The position numbers were made by a program, and so were the translations under genes. Below are positions 35,133-46,873 of a stretch of DNA of 64,000 nucleotides, piece by piece; position 1 is the first letter of the stretch; every line of letters starts with the position of its first letter. This DNA comes from Erigeron canadensis. Its lineage: Eukaryota > Streptophyta > Magnoliopsida > Asterales > Asteraceae. The stretch covers positions 38,481,633 through 38,545,632 of the forward strand of contig NC_057768.1 of NCBI RefSeq assembly GCF_010389155.1. The letters are read 5' to 3'. The notes beneath the pieces were generated by a model. That model was not told where the DNA came from and ran no database searches. It saw only the letters and a list, made by a program, of their open reading frames with translations.

Positions 35133-36605
35133 ATGAAGCTAAGTGTCGGACTAAAGATATGATCAGCACCCTCCCTCAGAACATAATAGAAACCATCTTA
35201 TGTCATCTACATGTACGAGACGCAGTAAGGACTAGTGTTCTCTCAAAGAATTGGAGGTACAGTTGGACCCGAATTCCTAAACTTGTGTTTGTTGAGGATA
35301 CATTTAAAGAACTAACTGCTGGTAGCGATCAACTGTCTTCTTTGGAACAAGGAATTGTATTGCAAAATCCTCATAACAAGATTCTCAAGAAATGTAAATT
35401 TCTCTATGTTATATACCAAGTTCTGTTAATGCACCAGGGTCCAATACTTCAGTTCACCCTTGACATAGAGGCATGTGAATTTGCTAGATGTCTTGAAATT
35501 GATCAAATAATACTTCATTTGTCAAGGAGCAATACTGTCACTGAACTGAAACTTCGCTTGCGGAGTGGAGACTGTGATCCGTATCAATTACCATTATCTA
35601 TCTATTCGTTGCATCAATTAACGGACCTACATCTCCGTGGTTGGTGATATGTTTAGTGGTTGTGATATTTACACTCAACCGACATTCAGTGGATCTGTTA
35701 GCCTTACAACCTTATGCTTGGAGGATGTAAGAATACGTGATAATACACTTCTACATCTTTTATCCAAATCTCCGTTACTTAAGAGAGTGACTCTGGTAAG
35801 TATTTACTTTAATATCTGTACTCATTGTTTTTACAGTTTATCTGAATATTGTAAGCTTTTGCAGTCTCTATCTGATTTTTACCATCTTGGCCACATCCCC
35901 TTGATTGAGCCACTATTCGAGCGTTTACGTTTGATTGGACATCTGACAATTGCTAATGAATGGATGGACATGGTAAACTTAATATACCATTATGACGTTC
36001 ATTGATTTGACTTGAAACAAACACTTTGCATGTTAATCTTTGTTTTTGCTTTTGGTATTAGTGTTTAACTGAAGATAAAGTTCCACGAAAGCTTGCAACC
36101 TCATTAGTCCACCTCAAATACCTGTCTTTAGATATGTGTTTCATATGCAATCTTGGGTTACCGCTTCTTGCTTTCTTGATCAAATCCTCCCCAAACTTGG
36201 AGATAATTAATTTGCTGGTAACTAACACAAGTTCATCTTAAATTCTAGTTTTGATTGTCATGACAATATATACTAACACAAGAAATGTGATGCTTCCTTT
36301 AGAGTAGAGAGTGTTGTATATGGAATCCAAACCCTGTTACACTGGAAGATCATTCTGATATTTGGCTAGAGCATCTTTATGAATTGAAGATTGAATATGT
36401 TGCCAACCTTAAAACTGAGTTGGAGGTTGTGAAGCTAATCTTGGCCAAGTCACCTGTGCTAAAGAAGGCGAGAATTGTCCTCGACGTAAAGGTTACAAAG
36501 GATGAAGAGATGCAGTTTTAAAGAAATCTGTTATGCTGCCCAAGTGTATCGCCCGTGTTAGAAATCAGTGTTGAGCGCCATTCCCATTTGCGGTACTATT
36601 CTTAG
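35133..36605 (+). pseudogene. FB9: F-box/FBD/LRR pseudogene, sister of FB6
   Basis: The first ATG (35133) opens only nine codons (MKLSVGLKI) and stops at TGA 35160-35162. This stop overlaps, as ATGA, the in-frame ATG at 35159 that starts the F-box (MISTLPQNIIETILCHL). Exon 1 is broken by a 19-base insertion at 35642-35660 (TGGTGATATGTTTAGTGGT, a partial copy of the following TGTGATAT), which brings TGA 35645-35647 into frame. The rest is recognisable: exon 1 ends 35795, then 35865-35972, 36062-36217 and 36303-36605. Exon 4 has a further stop, TAA at 36519-36521, where FB6 reads QLLRN. A protein would end after about 162 residues. Confidence 0.85.
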
Positions 36606-38520
36606 AGAGAGAGGGGGGGGGGTCCCCAAAAAGACACTGTACAAGTTCCGCCATTGGTACTTCGTATGATGACCACTTAGAAAAAGCCTTTTATAAAAAG
36701 GAAAAGAAAATTAAGAGTTAATAACATTCTTAAGTTAATAAGAAAGGAAAGAGAAATAATGAAACCAAAAGAAAAAGGACTTTTCGGAAACCGCCCTCTC
36801 ATCCAAAGGAAAAAAATAGAATTTTACAATAATGTCCATTTGGGTGAAAGAGGAGTAGATAATAAAATTTATAAAGAGGGTAAATTAGTAATTTTGTCCT
36901 AACCAACTAACTTTCTTCCACAATCAGCCCATATTTGGGCAGAAAGTTTTGGTCTAAAATGATATGACTTTTCCCAATCTTACCTTTGTTTTCTTTTAAT
37001 GAAATATATCAAGAATGTCTTTTTTCTACTTTTTTTTTTTCTTTTCCTCTTTTTTCTTTTAAAAAAAAACTTAAGAATAGAGCAGTGTAAACACTCGCAT
37101 ACTTATTTTTAAATTTTAAAAAAAAACATACTAATTTTTAAAATAATAAAAAACATAAGATCAATCATTTATTTATTAAATTAAAAATTTAATATGTGAG
37201 AGGTTACCACTTAACTTAGATTGAGACAATTTATATTTATTTTTTGAGTTTTTATTTTGTAAAAATACCAATCCGTTCACCAAAAACAAAAAACAAAAAA
37301 ATTCCTCAAACCTTTACAAAACATATCCTTAACTCATTTCCCATATAATTTTCCCGGTCTTTATTCCCGCCCGCCACCGCCAAAGTCTGCCCCCGCTAAC
37401 TTATTATCATCAAGGGCGGGCTGTTTTTCCATTTCCTTCGGATTTCAATCTTCTATTTTCAATCAGGTTTGTATTTTATTAATTCTCCGCCATAACTTAA
37501 ATCTATATATAAATATTTATAGATGCTTAGTTTTTTTCTTCATATTTCAGTATAACGCCTCAAATAAAAACAACTTATGAGGTTTGGGAATGTATGTTCT
37601 TTTTATTAAGTGCTAATTTTATTGTAAAAGGCTCCATCTGTTCGTCCCGGTTTAAATGACCACTTAGAAAAAGCACATGACACTAAAAAAAAGGACATAA
37701 TAATGATTATTACATAGAGTAAGGATGTGCAGTTGACCCAAAAACCTGTGACCTTTTTTTGACCCGCCCCAACCCGAACGAGATGGTAACGGTCCGGGTC
37801 ACGGTTCCTGTATTGGTACACTTCCGGGTTTTAGGCGCATAGAGTAGGCAGATTACATGTATGACACAGATTTTGTTATAAAATACTCAAAATCTCATAC
37901 ATTTCTTTTCATTTTTGTCACAATTCAACATTTTTACAAAGATGTGTGCACAAAAAGCTCCAACAGGCATTTTCTGCTCCCAAAATGGTTCATGTGGTCT
38001 TCTAAGAAATTAAAATGAAAGTTTTCTCATAATAATTGCCAAAATATTATATGTTATCTTAGTAGTTTTTTACATAAATACCATCTTTTGAAATGTTTAC
38101 TGTTCAGCTGATGGAGTTATCAGACTAAAAATAGCTTACTCATTATAGTTGACTAGTTGTAGTGGATAACTGGCCCATTATCGGTCAATGACGGTCCCCA
38201 CTGATACGTTCACCACCAAAATGGAAGACGTAAATGGCGTAGCACCATAGTTAAAGGCACATGGGGCGGAATTTGAACTCTGTTTTTAGTCATTATAGTA
38301 GTAAATAGTTTAGTTTGTTTAGTACATAATGTTCATTTATGATTGCGAGAAGCTGTTAGAAGACCAGTCTTTCCCATTCTCATTCCACCCTTTCCGTTCC
38401 ATTGTACCAAACACTCAACGAGTGTATAATAAATTGCTTAGAAACCAAATGATAAATTACTCAACAGAAAAAAACAAATTTTCAACTAATTAAGGAGCAT
38501 ACCAAATGATAAATTGCTGC
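36606..38520. other. Intergenic, start of a duplicated unit
   Basis: Nothing coding is seen. About 37360-37500 (GGCGGGCTG..TTTCCATTTC.TTC.GGA.TTCAATCT, ending CAGGTTTGTATTTTATT) matches about 40430-40510. 37020-37080 resembles 40865-40915. These blocks, together with FB10 and FB11 and their 3' flanks, mark a tandem duplication of about 3 kb. The CAG/GTTTGT junction may be the donor of a leader exon. Confidence 0.45.
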
Positions 38521-39057
38521 AGATGGAGTTCCACAAGTGCTTCCAGCCCCTTTAGTCCACCTCAAAGAATTCATTTTACAGGATATGTGTTACATTGACG
38601 AATATGGGTCACCCTTCCTTAGTCTTATATTAAGAAGCTCCCCTAACTTGGAAAGACTTTTCCTAACGGTGAGTAACTTGAACTTTTTCATGCGTCCTTT
38701 CTGTATATATTCTTATTCCAAATACACTGACATGAGGATTACTTACATTCCTTGTAGATGTATCATGATACATCTCTTGACACATCTGAGATAGAGTCTG
38801 TTACACTGAAAGATTATGCGGATGTTAGGTTGGAGCATCTGAACGAGTTCCAGATTGTAGATATGCATAACTTGAAGCATGAACTGGAGTTTGTGAAACT
38901 TATCTTAAAAAAGTCGCCTATGCTGAAAAAGGTGAGCATATTTGTCGACCCTGAGGTTTCTAAGGATGAAGAAATGCTGATATCAAGAAACCTCTTACAC
39001 TTCCCACGCGCATCACCGCTGGTAGAAGTTATTGTTGGGCGTCTTGATGATGATTAA
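38521..39057 (+). pseudogene. FB10: 5'-truncated fragment with exons 3 and 4 only
   Basis: From about 38525 an exon 3 frame (GVPQVLPAPLVHLKEF to RSSPNLERLFLT) runs to a normal donor at 38669. Exon 4 is 38758-39057 and codes a complete FBD (SVTLKDYADVRLEHLNEFQIV; ELEFVKLILKKSPMLKKV; FPRASPLVEVIVG) to TAA. Exons 1 and 2, with the F-box, are absent. The nearest duplicate is FB11. Confidence 0.75.
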
Positions 39058-40300
39058 AGTGAAGGTGAGTTTGAATATACACCTTATACTGGCAGTTCAT
39101 TATGAAAGTTTATTGCTGTCAAGCTTGTATTGTTAGAATTTTTGAGATTTTTGCACTCACTAACTCAACACAAGCTATGTACAATGTTGAAAGTCAAACA
39201 TAATGATTTTCTTGGACCTCTAGAGGTTTTTTTGAGAACAATTTATGGCTTTATGCTGACAACTATGAATGTTTATCCATTGATCTTGTTTTTACAAATT
39301 TGATCTAAGGTAATAGTATATATGGCCGATCAATTGTACGCTCTGGAATGGTAGTAAGGTTGCCAGTGTTCCGAGAGAATTGTGGCTGTTATTGATTTTA
39401 GGCAAGGGAATGGTGATTTGCTGTTTGAGGTTTTTCTTAAGTTTTGTTCCTTCGATTTCCCTTGACTAATCATATTGTTTTAAATGTGGCACCTTGAGCA
39501 TTGTGTGAAGAGGTGTCGTTTCTTGTGTGACTCAACAATGACCCAAAACATGAAAAGTTCACCCAGATGGACCCCTTTAGATGGTTTAAGTCTGCAGTTA
39601 TTTAGAATTTTAGATGGATAGAGACATTAATCTCAAAATGGGTGGGTTGGGTTGGATCATGTGATGGGTCAAAACAGGTCTTTTTGAGAATCTAGTTGAA
39701 TGTTTCACAAATCAGCCATGTTGGTCCAGGTCAGACCGGGTTGCTCATCCTAGTTGACGAAATAATTGTGATAAGATCCTATTCGACGAGGTGGTGACTG
39801 GTGAGGTGTCCTTTCTTGTGTAACAAAGACCCAAAACATAATAAAGTCACCCGGATAGACCTCATTTAAATGGTTTGGCTCAATATTGTCAGCTAAACTT
39901 TCCCAAAAACTTTGGTACAATATATATGGTTCTTTTTAACACTTTTACAACATCAATATGTGTACTGGAAATGCTAGATGTGAAAAGATTTAAGAAATAG
40001 ATTTTCCTATAGAAAAAAACTGAAGTGATTGTCTTAACATCTGTGTAATGAAAAATCATATAAAGACAAACAAATGAAACATTCAATAAAGAAATACTAA
40101 ATGTTTACAAACAAACTTTACAAATGCTAATCGAGTAATTGCAATGATTTGGGATGAGGTTTTTTTTTTTTTTTAATTGCTTCCTCCATATAGTTTTTAT
40201 TTCATTTTATTAAAACTCACTAGGGTTTTTTTATGAAAATAAAAAACCCAAACCTATATTTCCAATTCTTTATTCCCGCCACTACTGGTATTTTTTTTCT
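39058..40300. other. 3' flank of FB10 and spacer
   Basis: 39058-39880 matches 41454-42160 after FB11 over most of its length. It includes the GGGTGGGTTGGGTTGG module at about 39640. No gene. Confidence 0.45.
39540..39915 (+). repeat. Duplicated 3'-flank module (copy at FB10)
   Basis: It contains CACCCAGATGGACCCC, GGGTGGGTTGGGTTGGATCA, CAGGTCAGACCGGGTTGCTC and CCCAAAAACTTTGGTACAAT. The same order is found after FB11 and, inverted, after FB3. Confidence 0.6.
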
Positions 40301-40982
40301 TTAAACGGCCCGCCAGGCCGCAACTACTATATTTCTTTTCTTTTTTCGTATCCTCCCTTTCCTATACTTTTAATTTTAATTTACAATAAGCCAAAAAAAA
40401 AAAAAAAGTTAAGCCAGCTCCGACATATTATCATAACGGCGGGCGGTTTCCCCATTTCTTCTGGACTTCAATCTCCCCAGGGTTTGTATTTTATTCTCCA
40501 CCATAACATAATACTTTAATATTTATCTTAGTCTTACACTGTATTCTCGAGTTTTTTTTTAAATGATAAGAAAGGAAAAGATTGGATAAGGAAAGAAAAG
40601 AAAAAAAATTATATATCAAAAAGAGATTCTTGAGTTACATGAAAAACTAAAGAAAAGAAAAGAAAACACAAAATTAATAGTGTTCTTGAGATAGAAAGAA
40701 AAGAAAAGAAAGGAGAAAAAGTTATAATTTTACAATTATGTTTTTTTTCCTATAAAGTTGTTATTAATTAATAGGGGTAAATTAGTAATTATACATATAA
40801 CTTAAAAGTTTTCCATCCAAATCATCCCAAAAATGGGAGGAAAGTTTTTACTTCAAAAATATCCTTGTTTTTTTTTCTTCCCTTTTCCTTTCTTTTAAAA
40901 AAAAAACTCAAGAATGCAAAATAGAGAAATTTTCCAATCCTTTCTTTTCCTATCCTTTAAAAAAAAAACTCGAGAATGCACT
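40301..40982. other. Second copy of the FB10 upstream block, purine/pyrimidine-rich
   Basis: It matches 37360-37500 and 37020-37080 (see there). Long runs of AAAGAAAAG and TTTTTCTTTT-type sequence. No gene. Confidence 0.4.
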
Positions 40983-41453
40983 ATTATATTAAGAAGCTCC
41001 CCTAACTTGGAAAAGCTTTTCCTAACGGTGATTAACTTGAATTTTTTCAACCTTCCAAAAAAAATTTTTGAACTTATTCGTGTGCCCTTTCTGTATATAT
41101 TCTTATATTCCAAATACACTGACATGAGGATTACTTACATTCCGTGTAGATGTATCATGATACGTACATCTGTTGACACATCTGAGATAGAGTCTGTTAC
41201 ACTGAAAGATTATTCGGATATTAGGTTCGAACATCTGAACGAGTTCCAGATTGTAGATATGCATAATTTGAAGCATGAACTGGAGTTTGTGAAACTTATC
41301 TTAACGAAGTCGTCTATGCTGAAAAAGTTGAGCGTATTTGTCGACCCTGAGATCTCTAAGGATGAAGAAATGCTGATATCAAGAAACCTCTTGCACTCCC
41401 CACGTGCATCACCTCTAGTAGAAGTAATTGTTGAGCGTCCTGATGATGATTAA
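40983..41453 (+). pseudogene. FB11: fragment with the end of exon 3 and a frameshifted exon 4
   Basis: A short piece of exon 3 (LRSSPNLEKLFLT) ends at a GT donor at 41028. Exon 4 starts after an AG at 41149 but carries a four-base insertion (GTAC, about 41163) relative to FB10, so the phase-0 frame stops at once. The remaining frame matches FB10 closely (SVTLKDYSDIRFEHLNEFQIV; ELEFVKLILTKSSMLKKL) to TAA 41451-41453. Everything upstream is missing. Confidence 0.75.
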
Positions 41454-42979
41454 AGTGAAGCCGAGTTTGAATGTACTCCTTATACTAGCAGTTTATTTTG
41501 AAAGTTTATTGCTGTCGAGCTTGTATTGTTAAATTTTTTGTGATTTGATGATCTCAACACAAGCTGTGTACAATGTTGAAAATCAAACATAATGATTTTC
41601 TTGGGGGTCAATAGTACGCCCTGGGATGGTAGTAAAGCTGCCAGTGTTGCGAGAGGATTGTGGCTGTTGTTGATCTTAGGCAAGGGAATGGTGATTTTGT
41701 AGTTTGAGGTTTTTCTTAAATTTTGTTCCTCCTATTTCCCTTGACCAATCGTATCGTTTTAAACGTGGCATCGTGAGCATTGTGTGCAGAGATGTCCTTT
41801 CTTCTGTGACCCAACAAAGACCCAAAACATGAAAAACTCACCCAAGTGGACCCCATTTAGATGGTTTAAGTCTGCTGGTATATAGATGGATAGAGACAAT
41901 GAGAAACTAAGCTCAAAATGGGTGGGTTGGGTTGGATCACGTGATGGGTCAAAACAGGTCTTTTTGAGAATCTGATTGAATGGTTCATAGATCAGCCATG
42001 TTGGTTCAGGTCAGACCGGGTTGCTCATCCTAGTTGATGAAATAATTGTGATAAAATCCCATTCGACGAGGTGGCGAGGTGTCCTTTCGTGTGTGACCCA
42101 ACAAAGACCCAAAACATAATTAAGTCACTCAGATGGGTTCATTTAAATGGTTTGGCTTAGTTTTATTTTTTTTAATGGCAAACTTGGATCACTAATGGAC
42201 CACTGGAGTATCATCGTGACACCAGTGTACCACCCGATCATATCCCCACCACACATCAATTCAGGACGAAACTCGTTAAATATGAGAAAACCCCCTATTT
42301 GAGTTTTGAACTCATGACCTTATGGTCACAAGCCCTTATCCCACCATCAAGATGCCAATTTTGAGGTTTGGCTCAAAATTATCAGCTATACCTACCCAAA
42401 AACTTGGTACAATATATAGGGGGGGTTTAGGTAAAATAAAATGTGTTAAAGTAAAACAAATAAAAAAATAGGTTTTTCTTTACTGAAGATCACTATGCAT
42501 CATAAAATAATCGTGCATCACTTGCTTTGTGAATCTTCGTGCATCAATTTAACCATGATCTAAGGGTCAAAATCTTGTCTTATTTGTTTTACTTTAATAC
42601 ATGTTTTACAATACTCAACCCCTATGGTCTTTTTAAGATTTTCCCAACAATTGCCTTCTAAGTATTTAACCTTTCGACAACATCAATCTATGTACGGGAA
42701 ATATGTTAGATGTGAAAAGATTAAAGATATAAATTTTCTTATAGAAAAAACTTGAAGAGATGGTCTTAACATCTGTGTTATGAAAAATTATAAAAAAAAA
42801 AAAACGATACATAAAACATTTAATGTAGAAATGCTAGGATGACAAACAAATGTTTACAAACATATAATTTTTATTGATGTCACATGAGTTGTATTTGTCA
42901 TTCTAATATTTCTTTTATCAAACATTTAAATCGAGAAATGTTAGAATGGTAAACAAATGTTTACAAAAACCTATATCTA
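41454..42979. other. 3' flank of FB11 and spacer
   Basis: It includes the second plus-strand copy of the GGGTGGGTTGGGTTGG module (41850-42040). A 220-bp insertion-like block at about 42165-42365 separates module parts that are contiguous after FB10. No gene. Confidence 0.4.
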
Positions 42980-43636
42980 TCTATATCTATATCTATATCT
43001 ATAATAAAAGAGTAGTTATCTTAATTTTCTAAAGCCTTCCACCTCAACTCAAAACTACCTTTAGACTTTGCCATGTAGGATCTTTTCTACGTGTCATCTT
43101 TGTTACTTAATAAATAAATTATTAAAATATAAAAATAAAAACATTTGTCACAATTTCTTTCCTACGTGTCATCTTTGTTAATTAATAAATAAATTATTAA
43201 AATATAAAAATAAAAACATTTGTCACAATTTCTTCTAGATTGTCCGCTATTTCTTACCAAGTTCACATGTAATTTTTTTTTTTTAATATTATCTTTCTGA
43301 ATGATGTATTTTACCCTTTTTCATGCGGCATTTGTATATATTTATCTATTTGCAAAAATATGAAACAATTACGAGATGATGTGTTTTAGCAGTATTTCTT
43401 TTCAAATTAAACGTCATTTTCCTTCTTCATGTCCACCTGTTCAATCGTATATATATTTTAAATTTTCATGCTTTTATTAATTATGCTAACTAAACTAATT
43501 TTATTGATTATCAATATCAATATTACAAACTTTAATATTATGCTAACTAAACTAATTTTATTGATTATTAATATCAATATTAAAAACTTTAAAAGATCAA
43601 TTCAACAACCGCGCAACATGCGTGTAAAAAGCCTAA
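42980..43636 (+). mobile_element. Helitron-like non-autonomous element
   Basis: The 5' side is TCTATATCTATAATAAAAGA, then GTAGTTATCTTAATTTTC, typical of plant Helitron starts. The 3' side has an imperfect hairpin (CCGCGCAACATGCGTG) followed by CTAA at 43633-43636. Inside are two tandem duplications: a 75-bp unit at 43087-43236 (CTACGTGTCATCTTTGTTA) and a 47-bp unit at about 43493-43586 (ATGCTAACTAAACTAATTTT). The exact 5' end is blurred by the TATC repeat. No coding capacity. Confidence 0.5.
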
Positions 43637-43800
43637 TTCAATATATATGGAATGGATTATAAAGAATTTGTGTAATAACAAATGTCTAGAATCTATGTTT
43701 TTTTTAAACGACTAATCGAGTTATCATAACAATACAAAAATTATAGTTTCACGCCATATTGCCTTTAATTTCATTATATTTTTTTGTTAGTAAGAAAAGT
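43637..43800. other. AT-rich spacer
   Basis: Nothing recognised. Confidence 0.3.
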
Positions 43801-43863
43801 AAAAAGTAATGTCCATTACCGTTTTTAATGGGTTTCGGGTCCTAATACCGTATTCGACAGTAT

Positions 43864-44193
43864 GTGGAGAGGTTGAGATGTAAACAGTATTACCAAAGAT
43901 AAAGAGACTGCTTTTAGGTTTTAGCAAAGGTAAAAAAGGACCTCCAGCTCGGCATAAGGAAAGTTCGAAGAAAGTGGAGAGGTTGAGATGTAAACAGTAT
44001 TACCAAAAATAGAGAGACTGCTTTTAGGTTTTAGCAAAGGTAAAAAAGGACCTCCAGCTCGGCATAAGGAAAGTTCGAAGAAAGTGGAGAGATTGAGATG
44101 TAAACAGTATTACCAAAAATAGAGAGACTGCTTTTAGGTTTTAGCAAAGGTAAAAAAGGACCTCCAGCTCGGCATAAGGAAAGTTCGAAGAAA
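43864..44193. repeat. 110-bp unit in three tandem copies, derived from a SINE
   Basis: GTGGAGAGGTTGAGATGTAA starts at 43864 and 43974, and with one change at 44084, a period of exactly 110. The unit contains AGAGAGACTGCTTTTAGG and GGACCTCCAGCTCGGC phrases that correspond to the GTAGACAGACC...GAGAGGCT core of the SINE copies at 34047 and 52800. Upstream (43810-43863) lies more of the same element. The copies differ by only about one to three bases. Confidence 0.75.
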
Positions 44194-44214
44194 ATAAATT
44201 TGCAACATCATAAA

Positions 44215-44305
44215 ATACAGGGACCGACTCTGTATTATCTTTGATAAAACTGATCAAATAACCCTTTTACAAACAATGTTACGCAGGACAGAGTTTTTTA
44301 CTCAG
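44215..44305 (+). promoter_or_regulatory. Inferred leader exon of FB12
   Basis: ACAGGGACCGACTCTGTATT at about 44218 occupies the place of the GAGGGACCAAATGT motif of other copies. The leader ends GTTTTTTACTCAG with donor GTATGT at 44306. The leader intron ends TTTTTGCAG just before 44697. Confidence 0.4.
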
Positions 44306-44706
44306 GTATGTATCTCACTATCTCCTCCTTTATGATCATTGCTTAATGATTACCATCTTAACTAATCAATTAATTTAATTTTATGTAATTCATTTGTTAC
44401 AAGTTTTTTCTCTTGAATTTCAAAGTTCGTTCCTCATTATTTTGGAATTTTTTTATAAAGCTTTATTTAGGGTTCTAAACAACACCCCCAATTAATACAA
44501 TTATTATATGACTCAAAGTTGAATAGTATAAATAATTAATTAGTTCAGTTTATAATCAGAAAGAAGGAGATATTGCCCAACTGATAATTGAATAATTCAC
44601 TTTGATCATTCGCAAAGGGTTAAATTTTTTTTTTTTTTTTTTTAAGAAGTATACCTAGCTAATTATTAAACTATGTCTTGCACTGGTTTTTGCAGTATTA
44701 TTGAAT

Positions 44707-46194
44707 ATGAAAGCTCGACGTCGTTCTTCTAATTTGGATAGAATTAGTGCCCTTCCCCAGCCCATAATCGAAAACATCCTATGTCATCTACCTATCCAAG
44801 ATGCAGTGAGGACTAGTGTCGTTTCTAGGGATTGGAGGTACACCTGGACCAAAATTCCTCAACTTGCATTTTCCGAATTTCAGTTTAAAGCATCGACCGA
44901 TGATAATAAACTGTCCGCTTTGGAGAAAACGTTTGGTGTAACAAGTCAAAGGAGAAATATGACCAAAAGGTGTAAATTATTCTATGGTATATACCACGTT
45001 TTGTTAACGCGCCAGGGTCCAGTTGATGTGTTTACTCTTTGCATGAAAGCTGATAAAAGTTGTGTTGAACTTGACCAAATAATACATCATTTGTCAAGAT
45101 CAAGCAATAATACCCTCAAGAAACTTACGCTTTACTTAAATAGTTCCAGTGGCAGTGGGTATAAGTTGCCCTTATCTTTCTTTTCTTTGAAACGGTTAAC
45201 ACACCTAACTCTCGATGGGTGTCATCTTGATGATCAACCAACGTTCAAAGGATTTCCTAGCCTTACAACCTTATCCTTGGATGATGTAAACACCTCTAAA
45301 AGCATGCTTATACATTTGGTGTCCAGTTGTCCATTAATTAAAAGATTCACTCTGGTAAGTACTTCTTACTACATGCAACATTAATCTATACGAGCTTTAT
45401 TAACTAGTCAGTCTGAATATATATTTATCGTAGATTATAGATGATGAAAACATTATTGGTGATGATGATGACGATGATGCCAACATTACTAAGCTATTGG
45501 ATTGTTTACACGTGATTGAACATCTGTGTATTAGTCATTCGGCTATTCAGGTATAATATTTATACATAAGGTATCTCATTGATTCAACTTGAAATAAGAA
45601 AGAAAAATCTTCTTTTGCTAATCTTCAATTTGGCTATGATCAAGTGTTTTGAAGACAGAGGAGTTCCGCAAGAGCTTCCCAGCGCTTTAGTCCACCTCAA
45701 ATTCTTCTGTTTTGTAGATATATCTTTCATAGCGAAATGTGGGTTACTATTTGTGGGTCTTGTAATCAGAAACTCCCCGAACTTGGAGAAACTTAGGCTG
45801 ACGGTAACTAAACATTAATCTTTATATATCCTTTTTATTCTCTTCTTATTATAAATTACACTGACATGAGAAATATTAATGCCAAATGATTTAGGTATCT
45901 CAATATCCGTTTCTTGAAAAATCCAAGATAGAGCCCATTAATTTGCAAGATTATTCGGATATTTGGTTGGAGCATCTGAAAGAATTGGAGATTGAAGATT
46001 TTGTTAACTTAGAGCATTTATTGGAGTTTGTAAAACTTATCTTAACCAAGTCACCCGTGTTGAAGAAGGTAAGCATATTCCTCTACTACGAGGTTACTAC
46101 AGATGAAGAGATGATGGTTTTAAGAATTCTCTTATGCTCCCCTCGTGCATCACCTCACGCAAAAATCTTTGTTGAGCGTCGGCCTATTAAATAA
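44707..46194 (+). CDS. FB12: intact F-box/FBD/LRR protein, 407 residues
   Basis: All four standard exons are intact and join in phase 0: 44707-45354, 45434-45550, 45645-45803 and 45895-46194. The ATG at 44707 follows a leader acceptor by a few bases and precedes a basic stretch (MKARRRSSNLDRIS). Residues about 11-58 form the F-box (DRISALPQPIIENILCHL to WRYTWTKIPQLAF), the SKP1-docking part of an SCF receptor. LRR phrases (LPLSFFSLKRLTHLTLDGC; LTTLSLDDV) fill exons 1-3. Exon 4 gives a full FBD (LLEFVKLILTKSPVLKKV; CSPRASPHAKIFVE). Exon 2 encodes a run of six Asp (IIGDDDDDDAN) from a GAT/GAC repeat, absent in paralogs. FB16 is a broken relative of its exon 1. The substrate is unknown. Confidence 0.85.
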
Positions 46195-46870
46195 AATGAA
46201 GTTGATCAGTTTAAACATATATATGTACCCGTGCCAGATGAAGTTGAGTTTAAACATATTATATGCCTGATGAATGTAATTGACTTCAAGTCACTTTAGT
46301 TTTCAATATTTTGTGGTGTTGGCTTTTAAGCTACTGTATATGTACTCACAACTTATCGTTTACTAAGAATGGAGTCTATTTATATTTGGTGTTTACAAAT
46401 TACAATGTCTACTCTTCTTTTTTCCTGATAATCATATTGTTTTTTTTTTTGGTTTTTTTTGTTCTTATCCGGTATTTGGTTGCTATTTATTTCTCTGTAT
46501 TTTTTTTATGGTTAATCTTTTTCGATTTCATGGCTGTTGGCTTCTACACAATCAGTGTACTAGGATTAGGAAGTATAAAGGCTCACAGGAAGTTAGAACT
46601 TCAACCTACAACGGATCAAAACGGATTACCACTAATTAAAAGCTAAAACTAGACCCTGTTCTCCAGTCAATGCTAAATGAATTTGTTATATTAGATGCCC
46701 TTAAGAAGCCAGTGGCTTTTATTTCTTTTGTAGAAAATCAAAGTGACTGGGTTTTGCTAGAGTTGAGAAGATGCGTTCATTTTGGATTTCCAAATAACCC
46801 AACAGTATGAATGGATAATTATGTTAACAAGCTTAGGAGTTTTTTATTTTCGACGGGTCTAACATAACTA
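46195..46870. other. 3' flank of FB12
   Basis: A long open frame at 46311-46646 is T-rich low-complexity sequence without family features, and I do not consider it a gene. A 40-bp stretch (AAGTTGA.TTTAAACATAT) is repeated at about 46199 and 46240. Confidence 0.4.
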
Positions 46871-46873
46871 TTA

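Noticed and set aside
40914..41453. Open frame of 179 codons as an intact single-exon gene
   Set aside because: It reads through an intron and only regains the FBD frame thanks to a four-base insertion, so it is better explained as FB11 pseudogene.
43864..44193. CRISPR-like array
   Set aside because: Three directly adjacent 110-bp copies without spacers in a plant genome are a tandem repeat, not a CRISPR.
46311..46646. Open frame of 111 codons after FB12
   Set aside because: It is T-rich low-complexity DNA translating to Phe/Leu/Tyr runs, overlaps the 3' flank of FB12, and has no family features.
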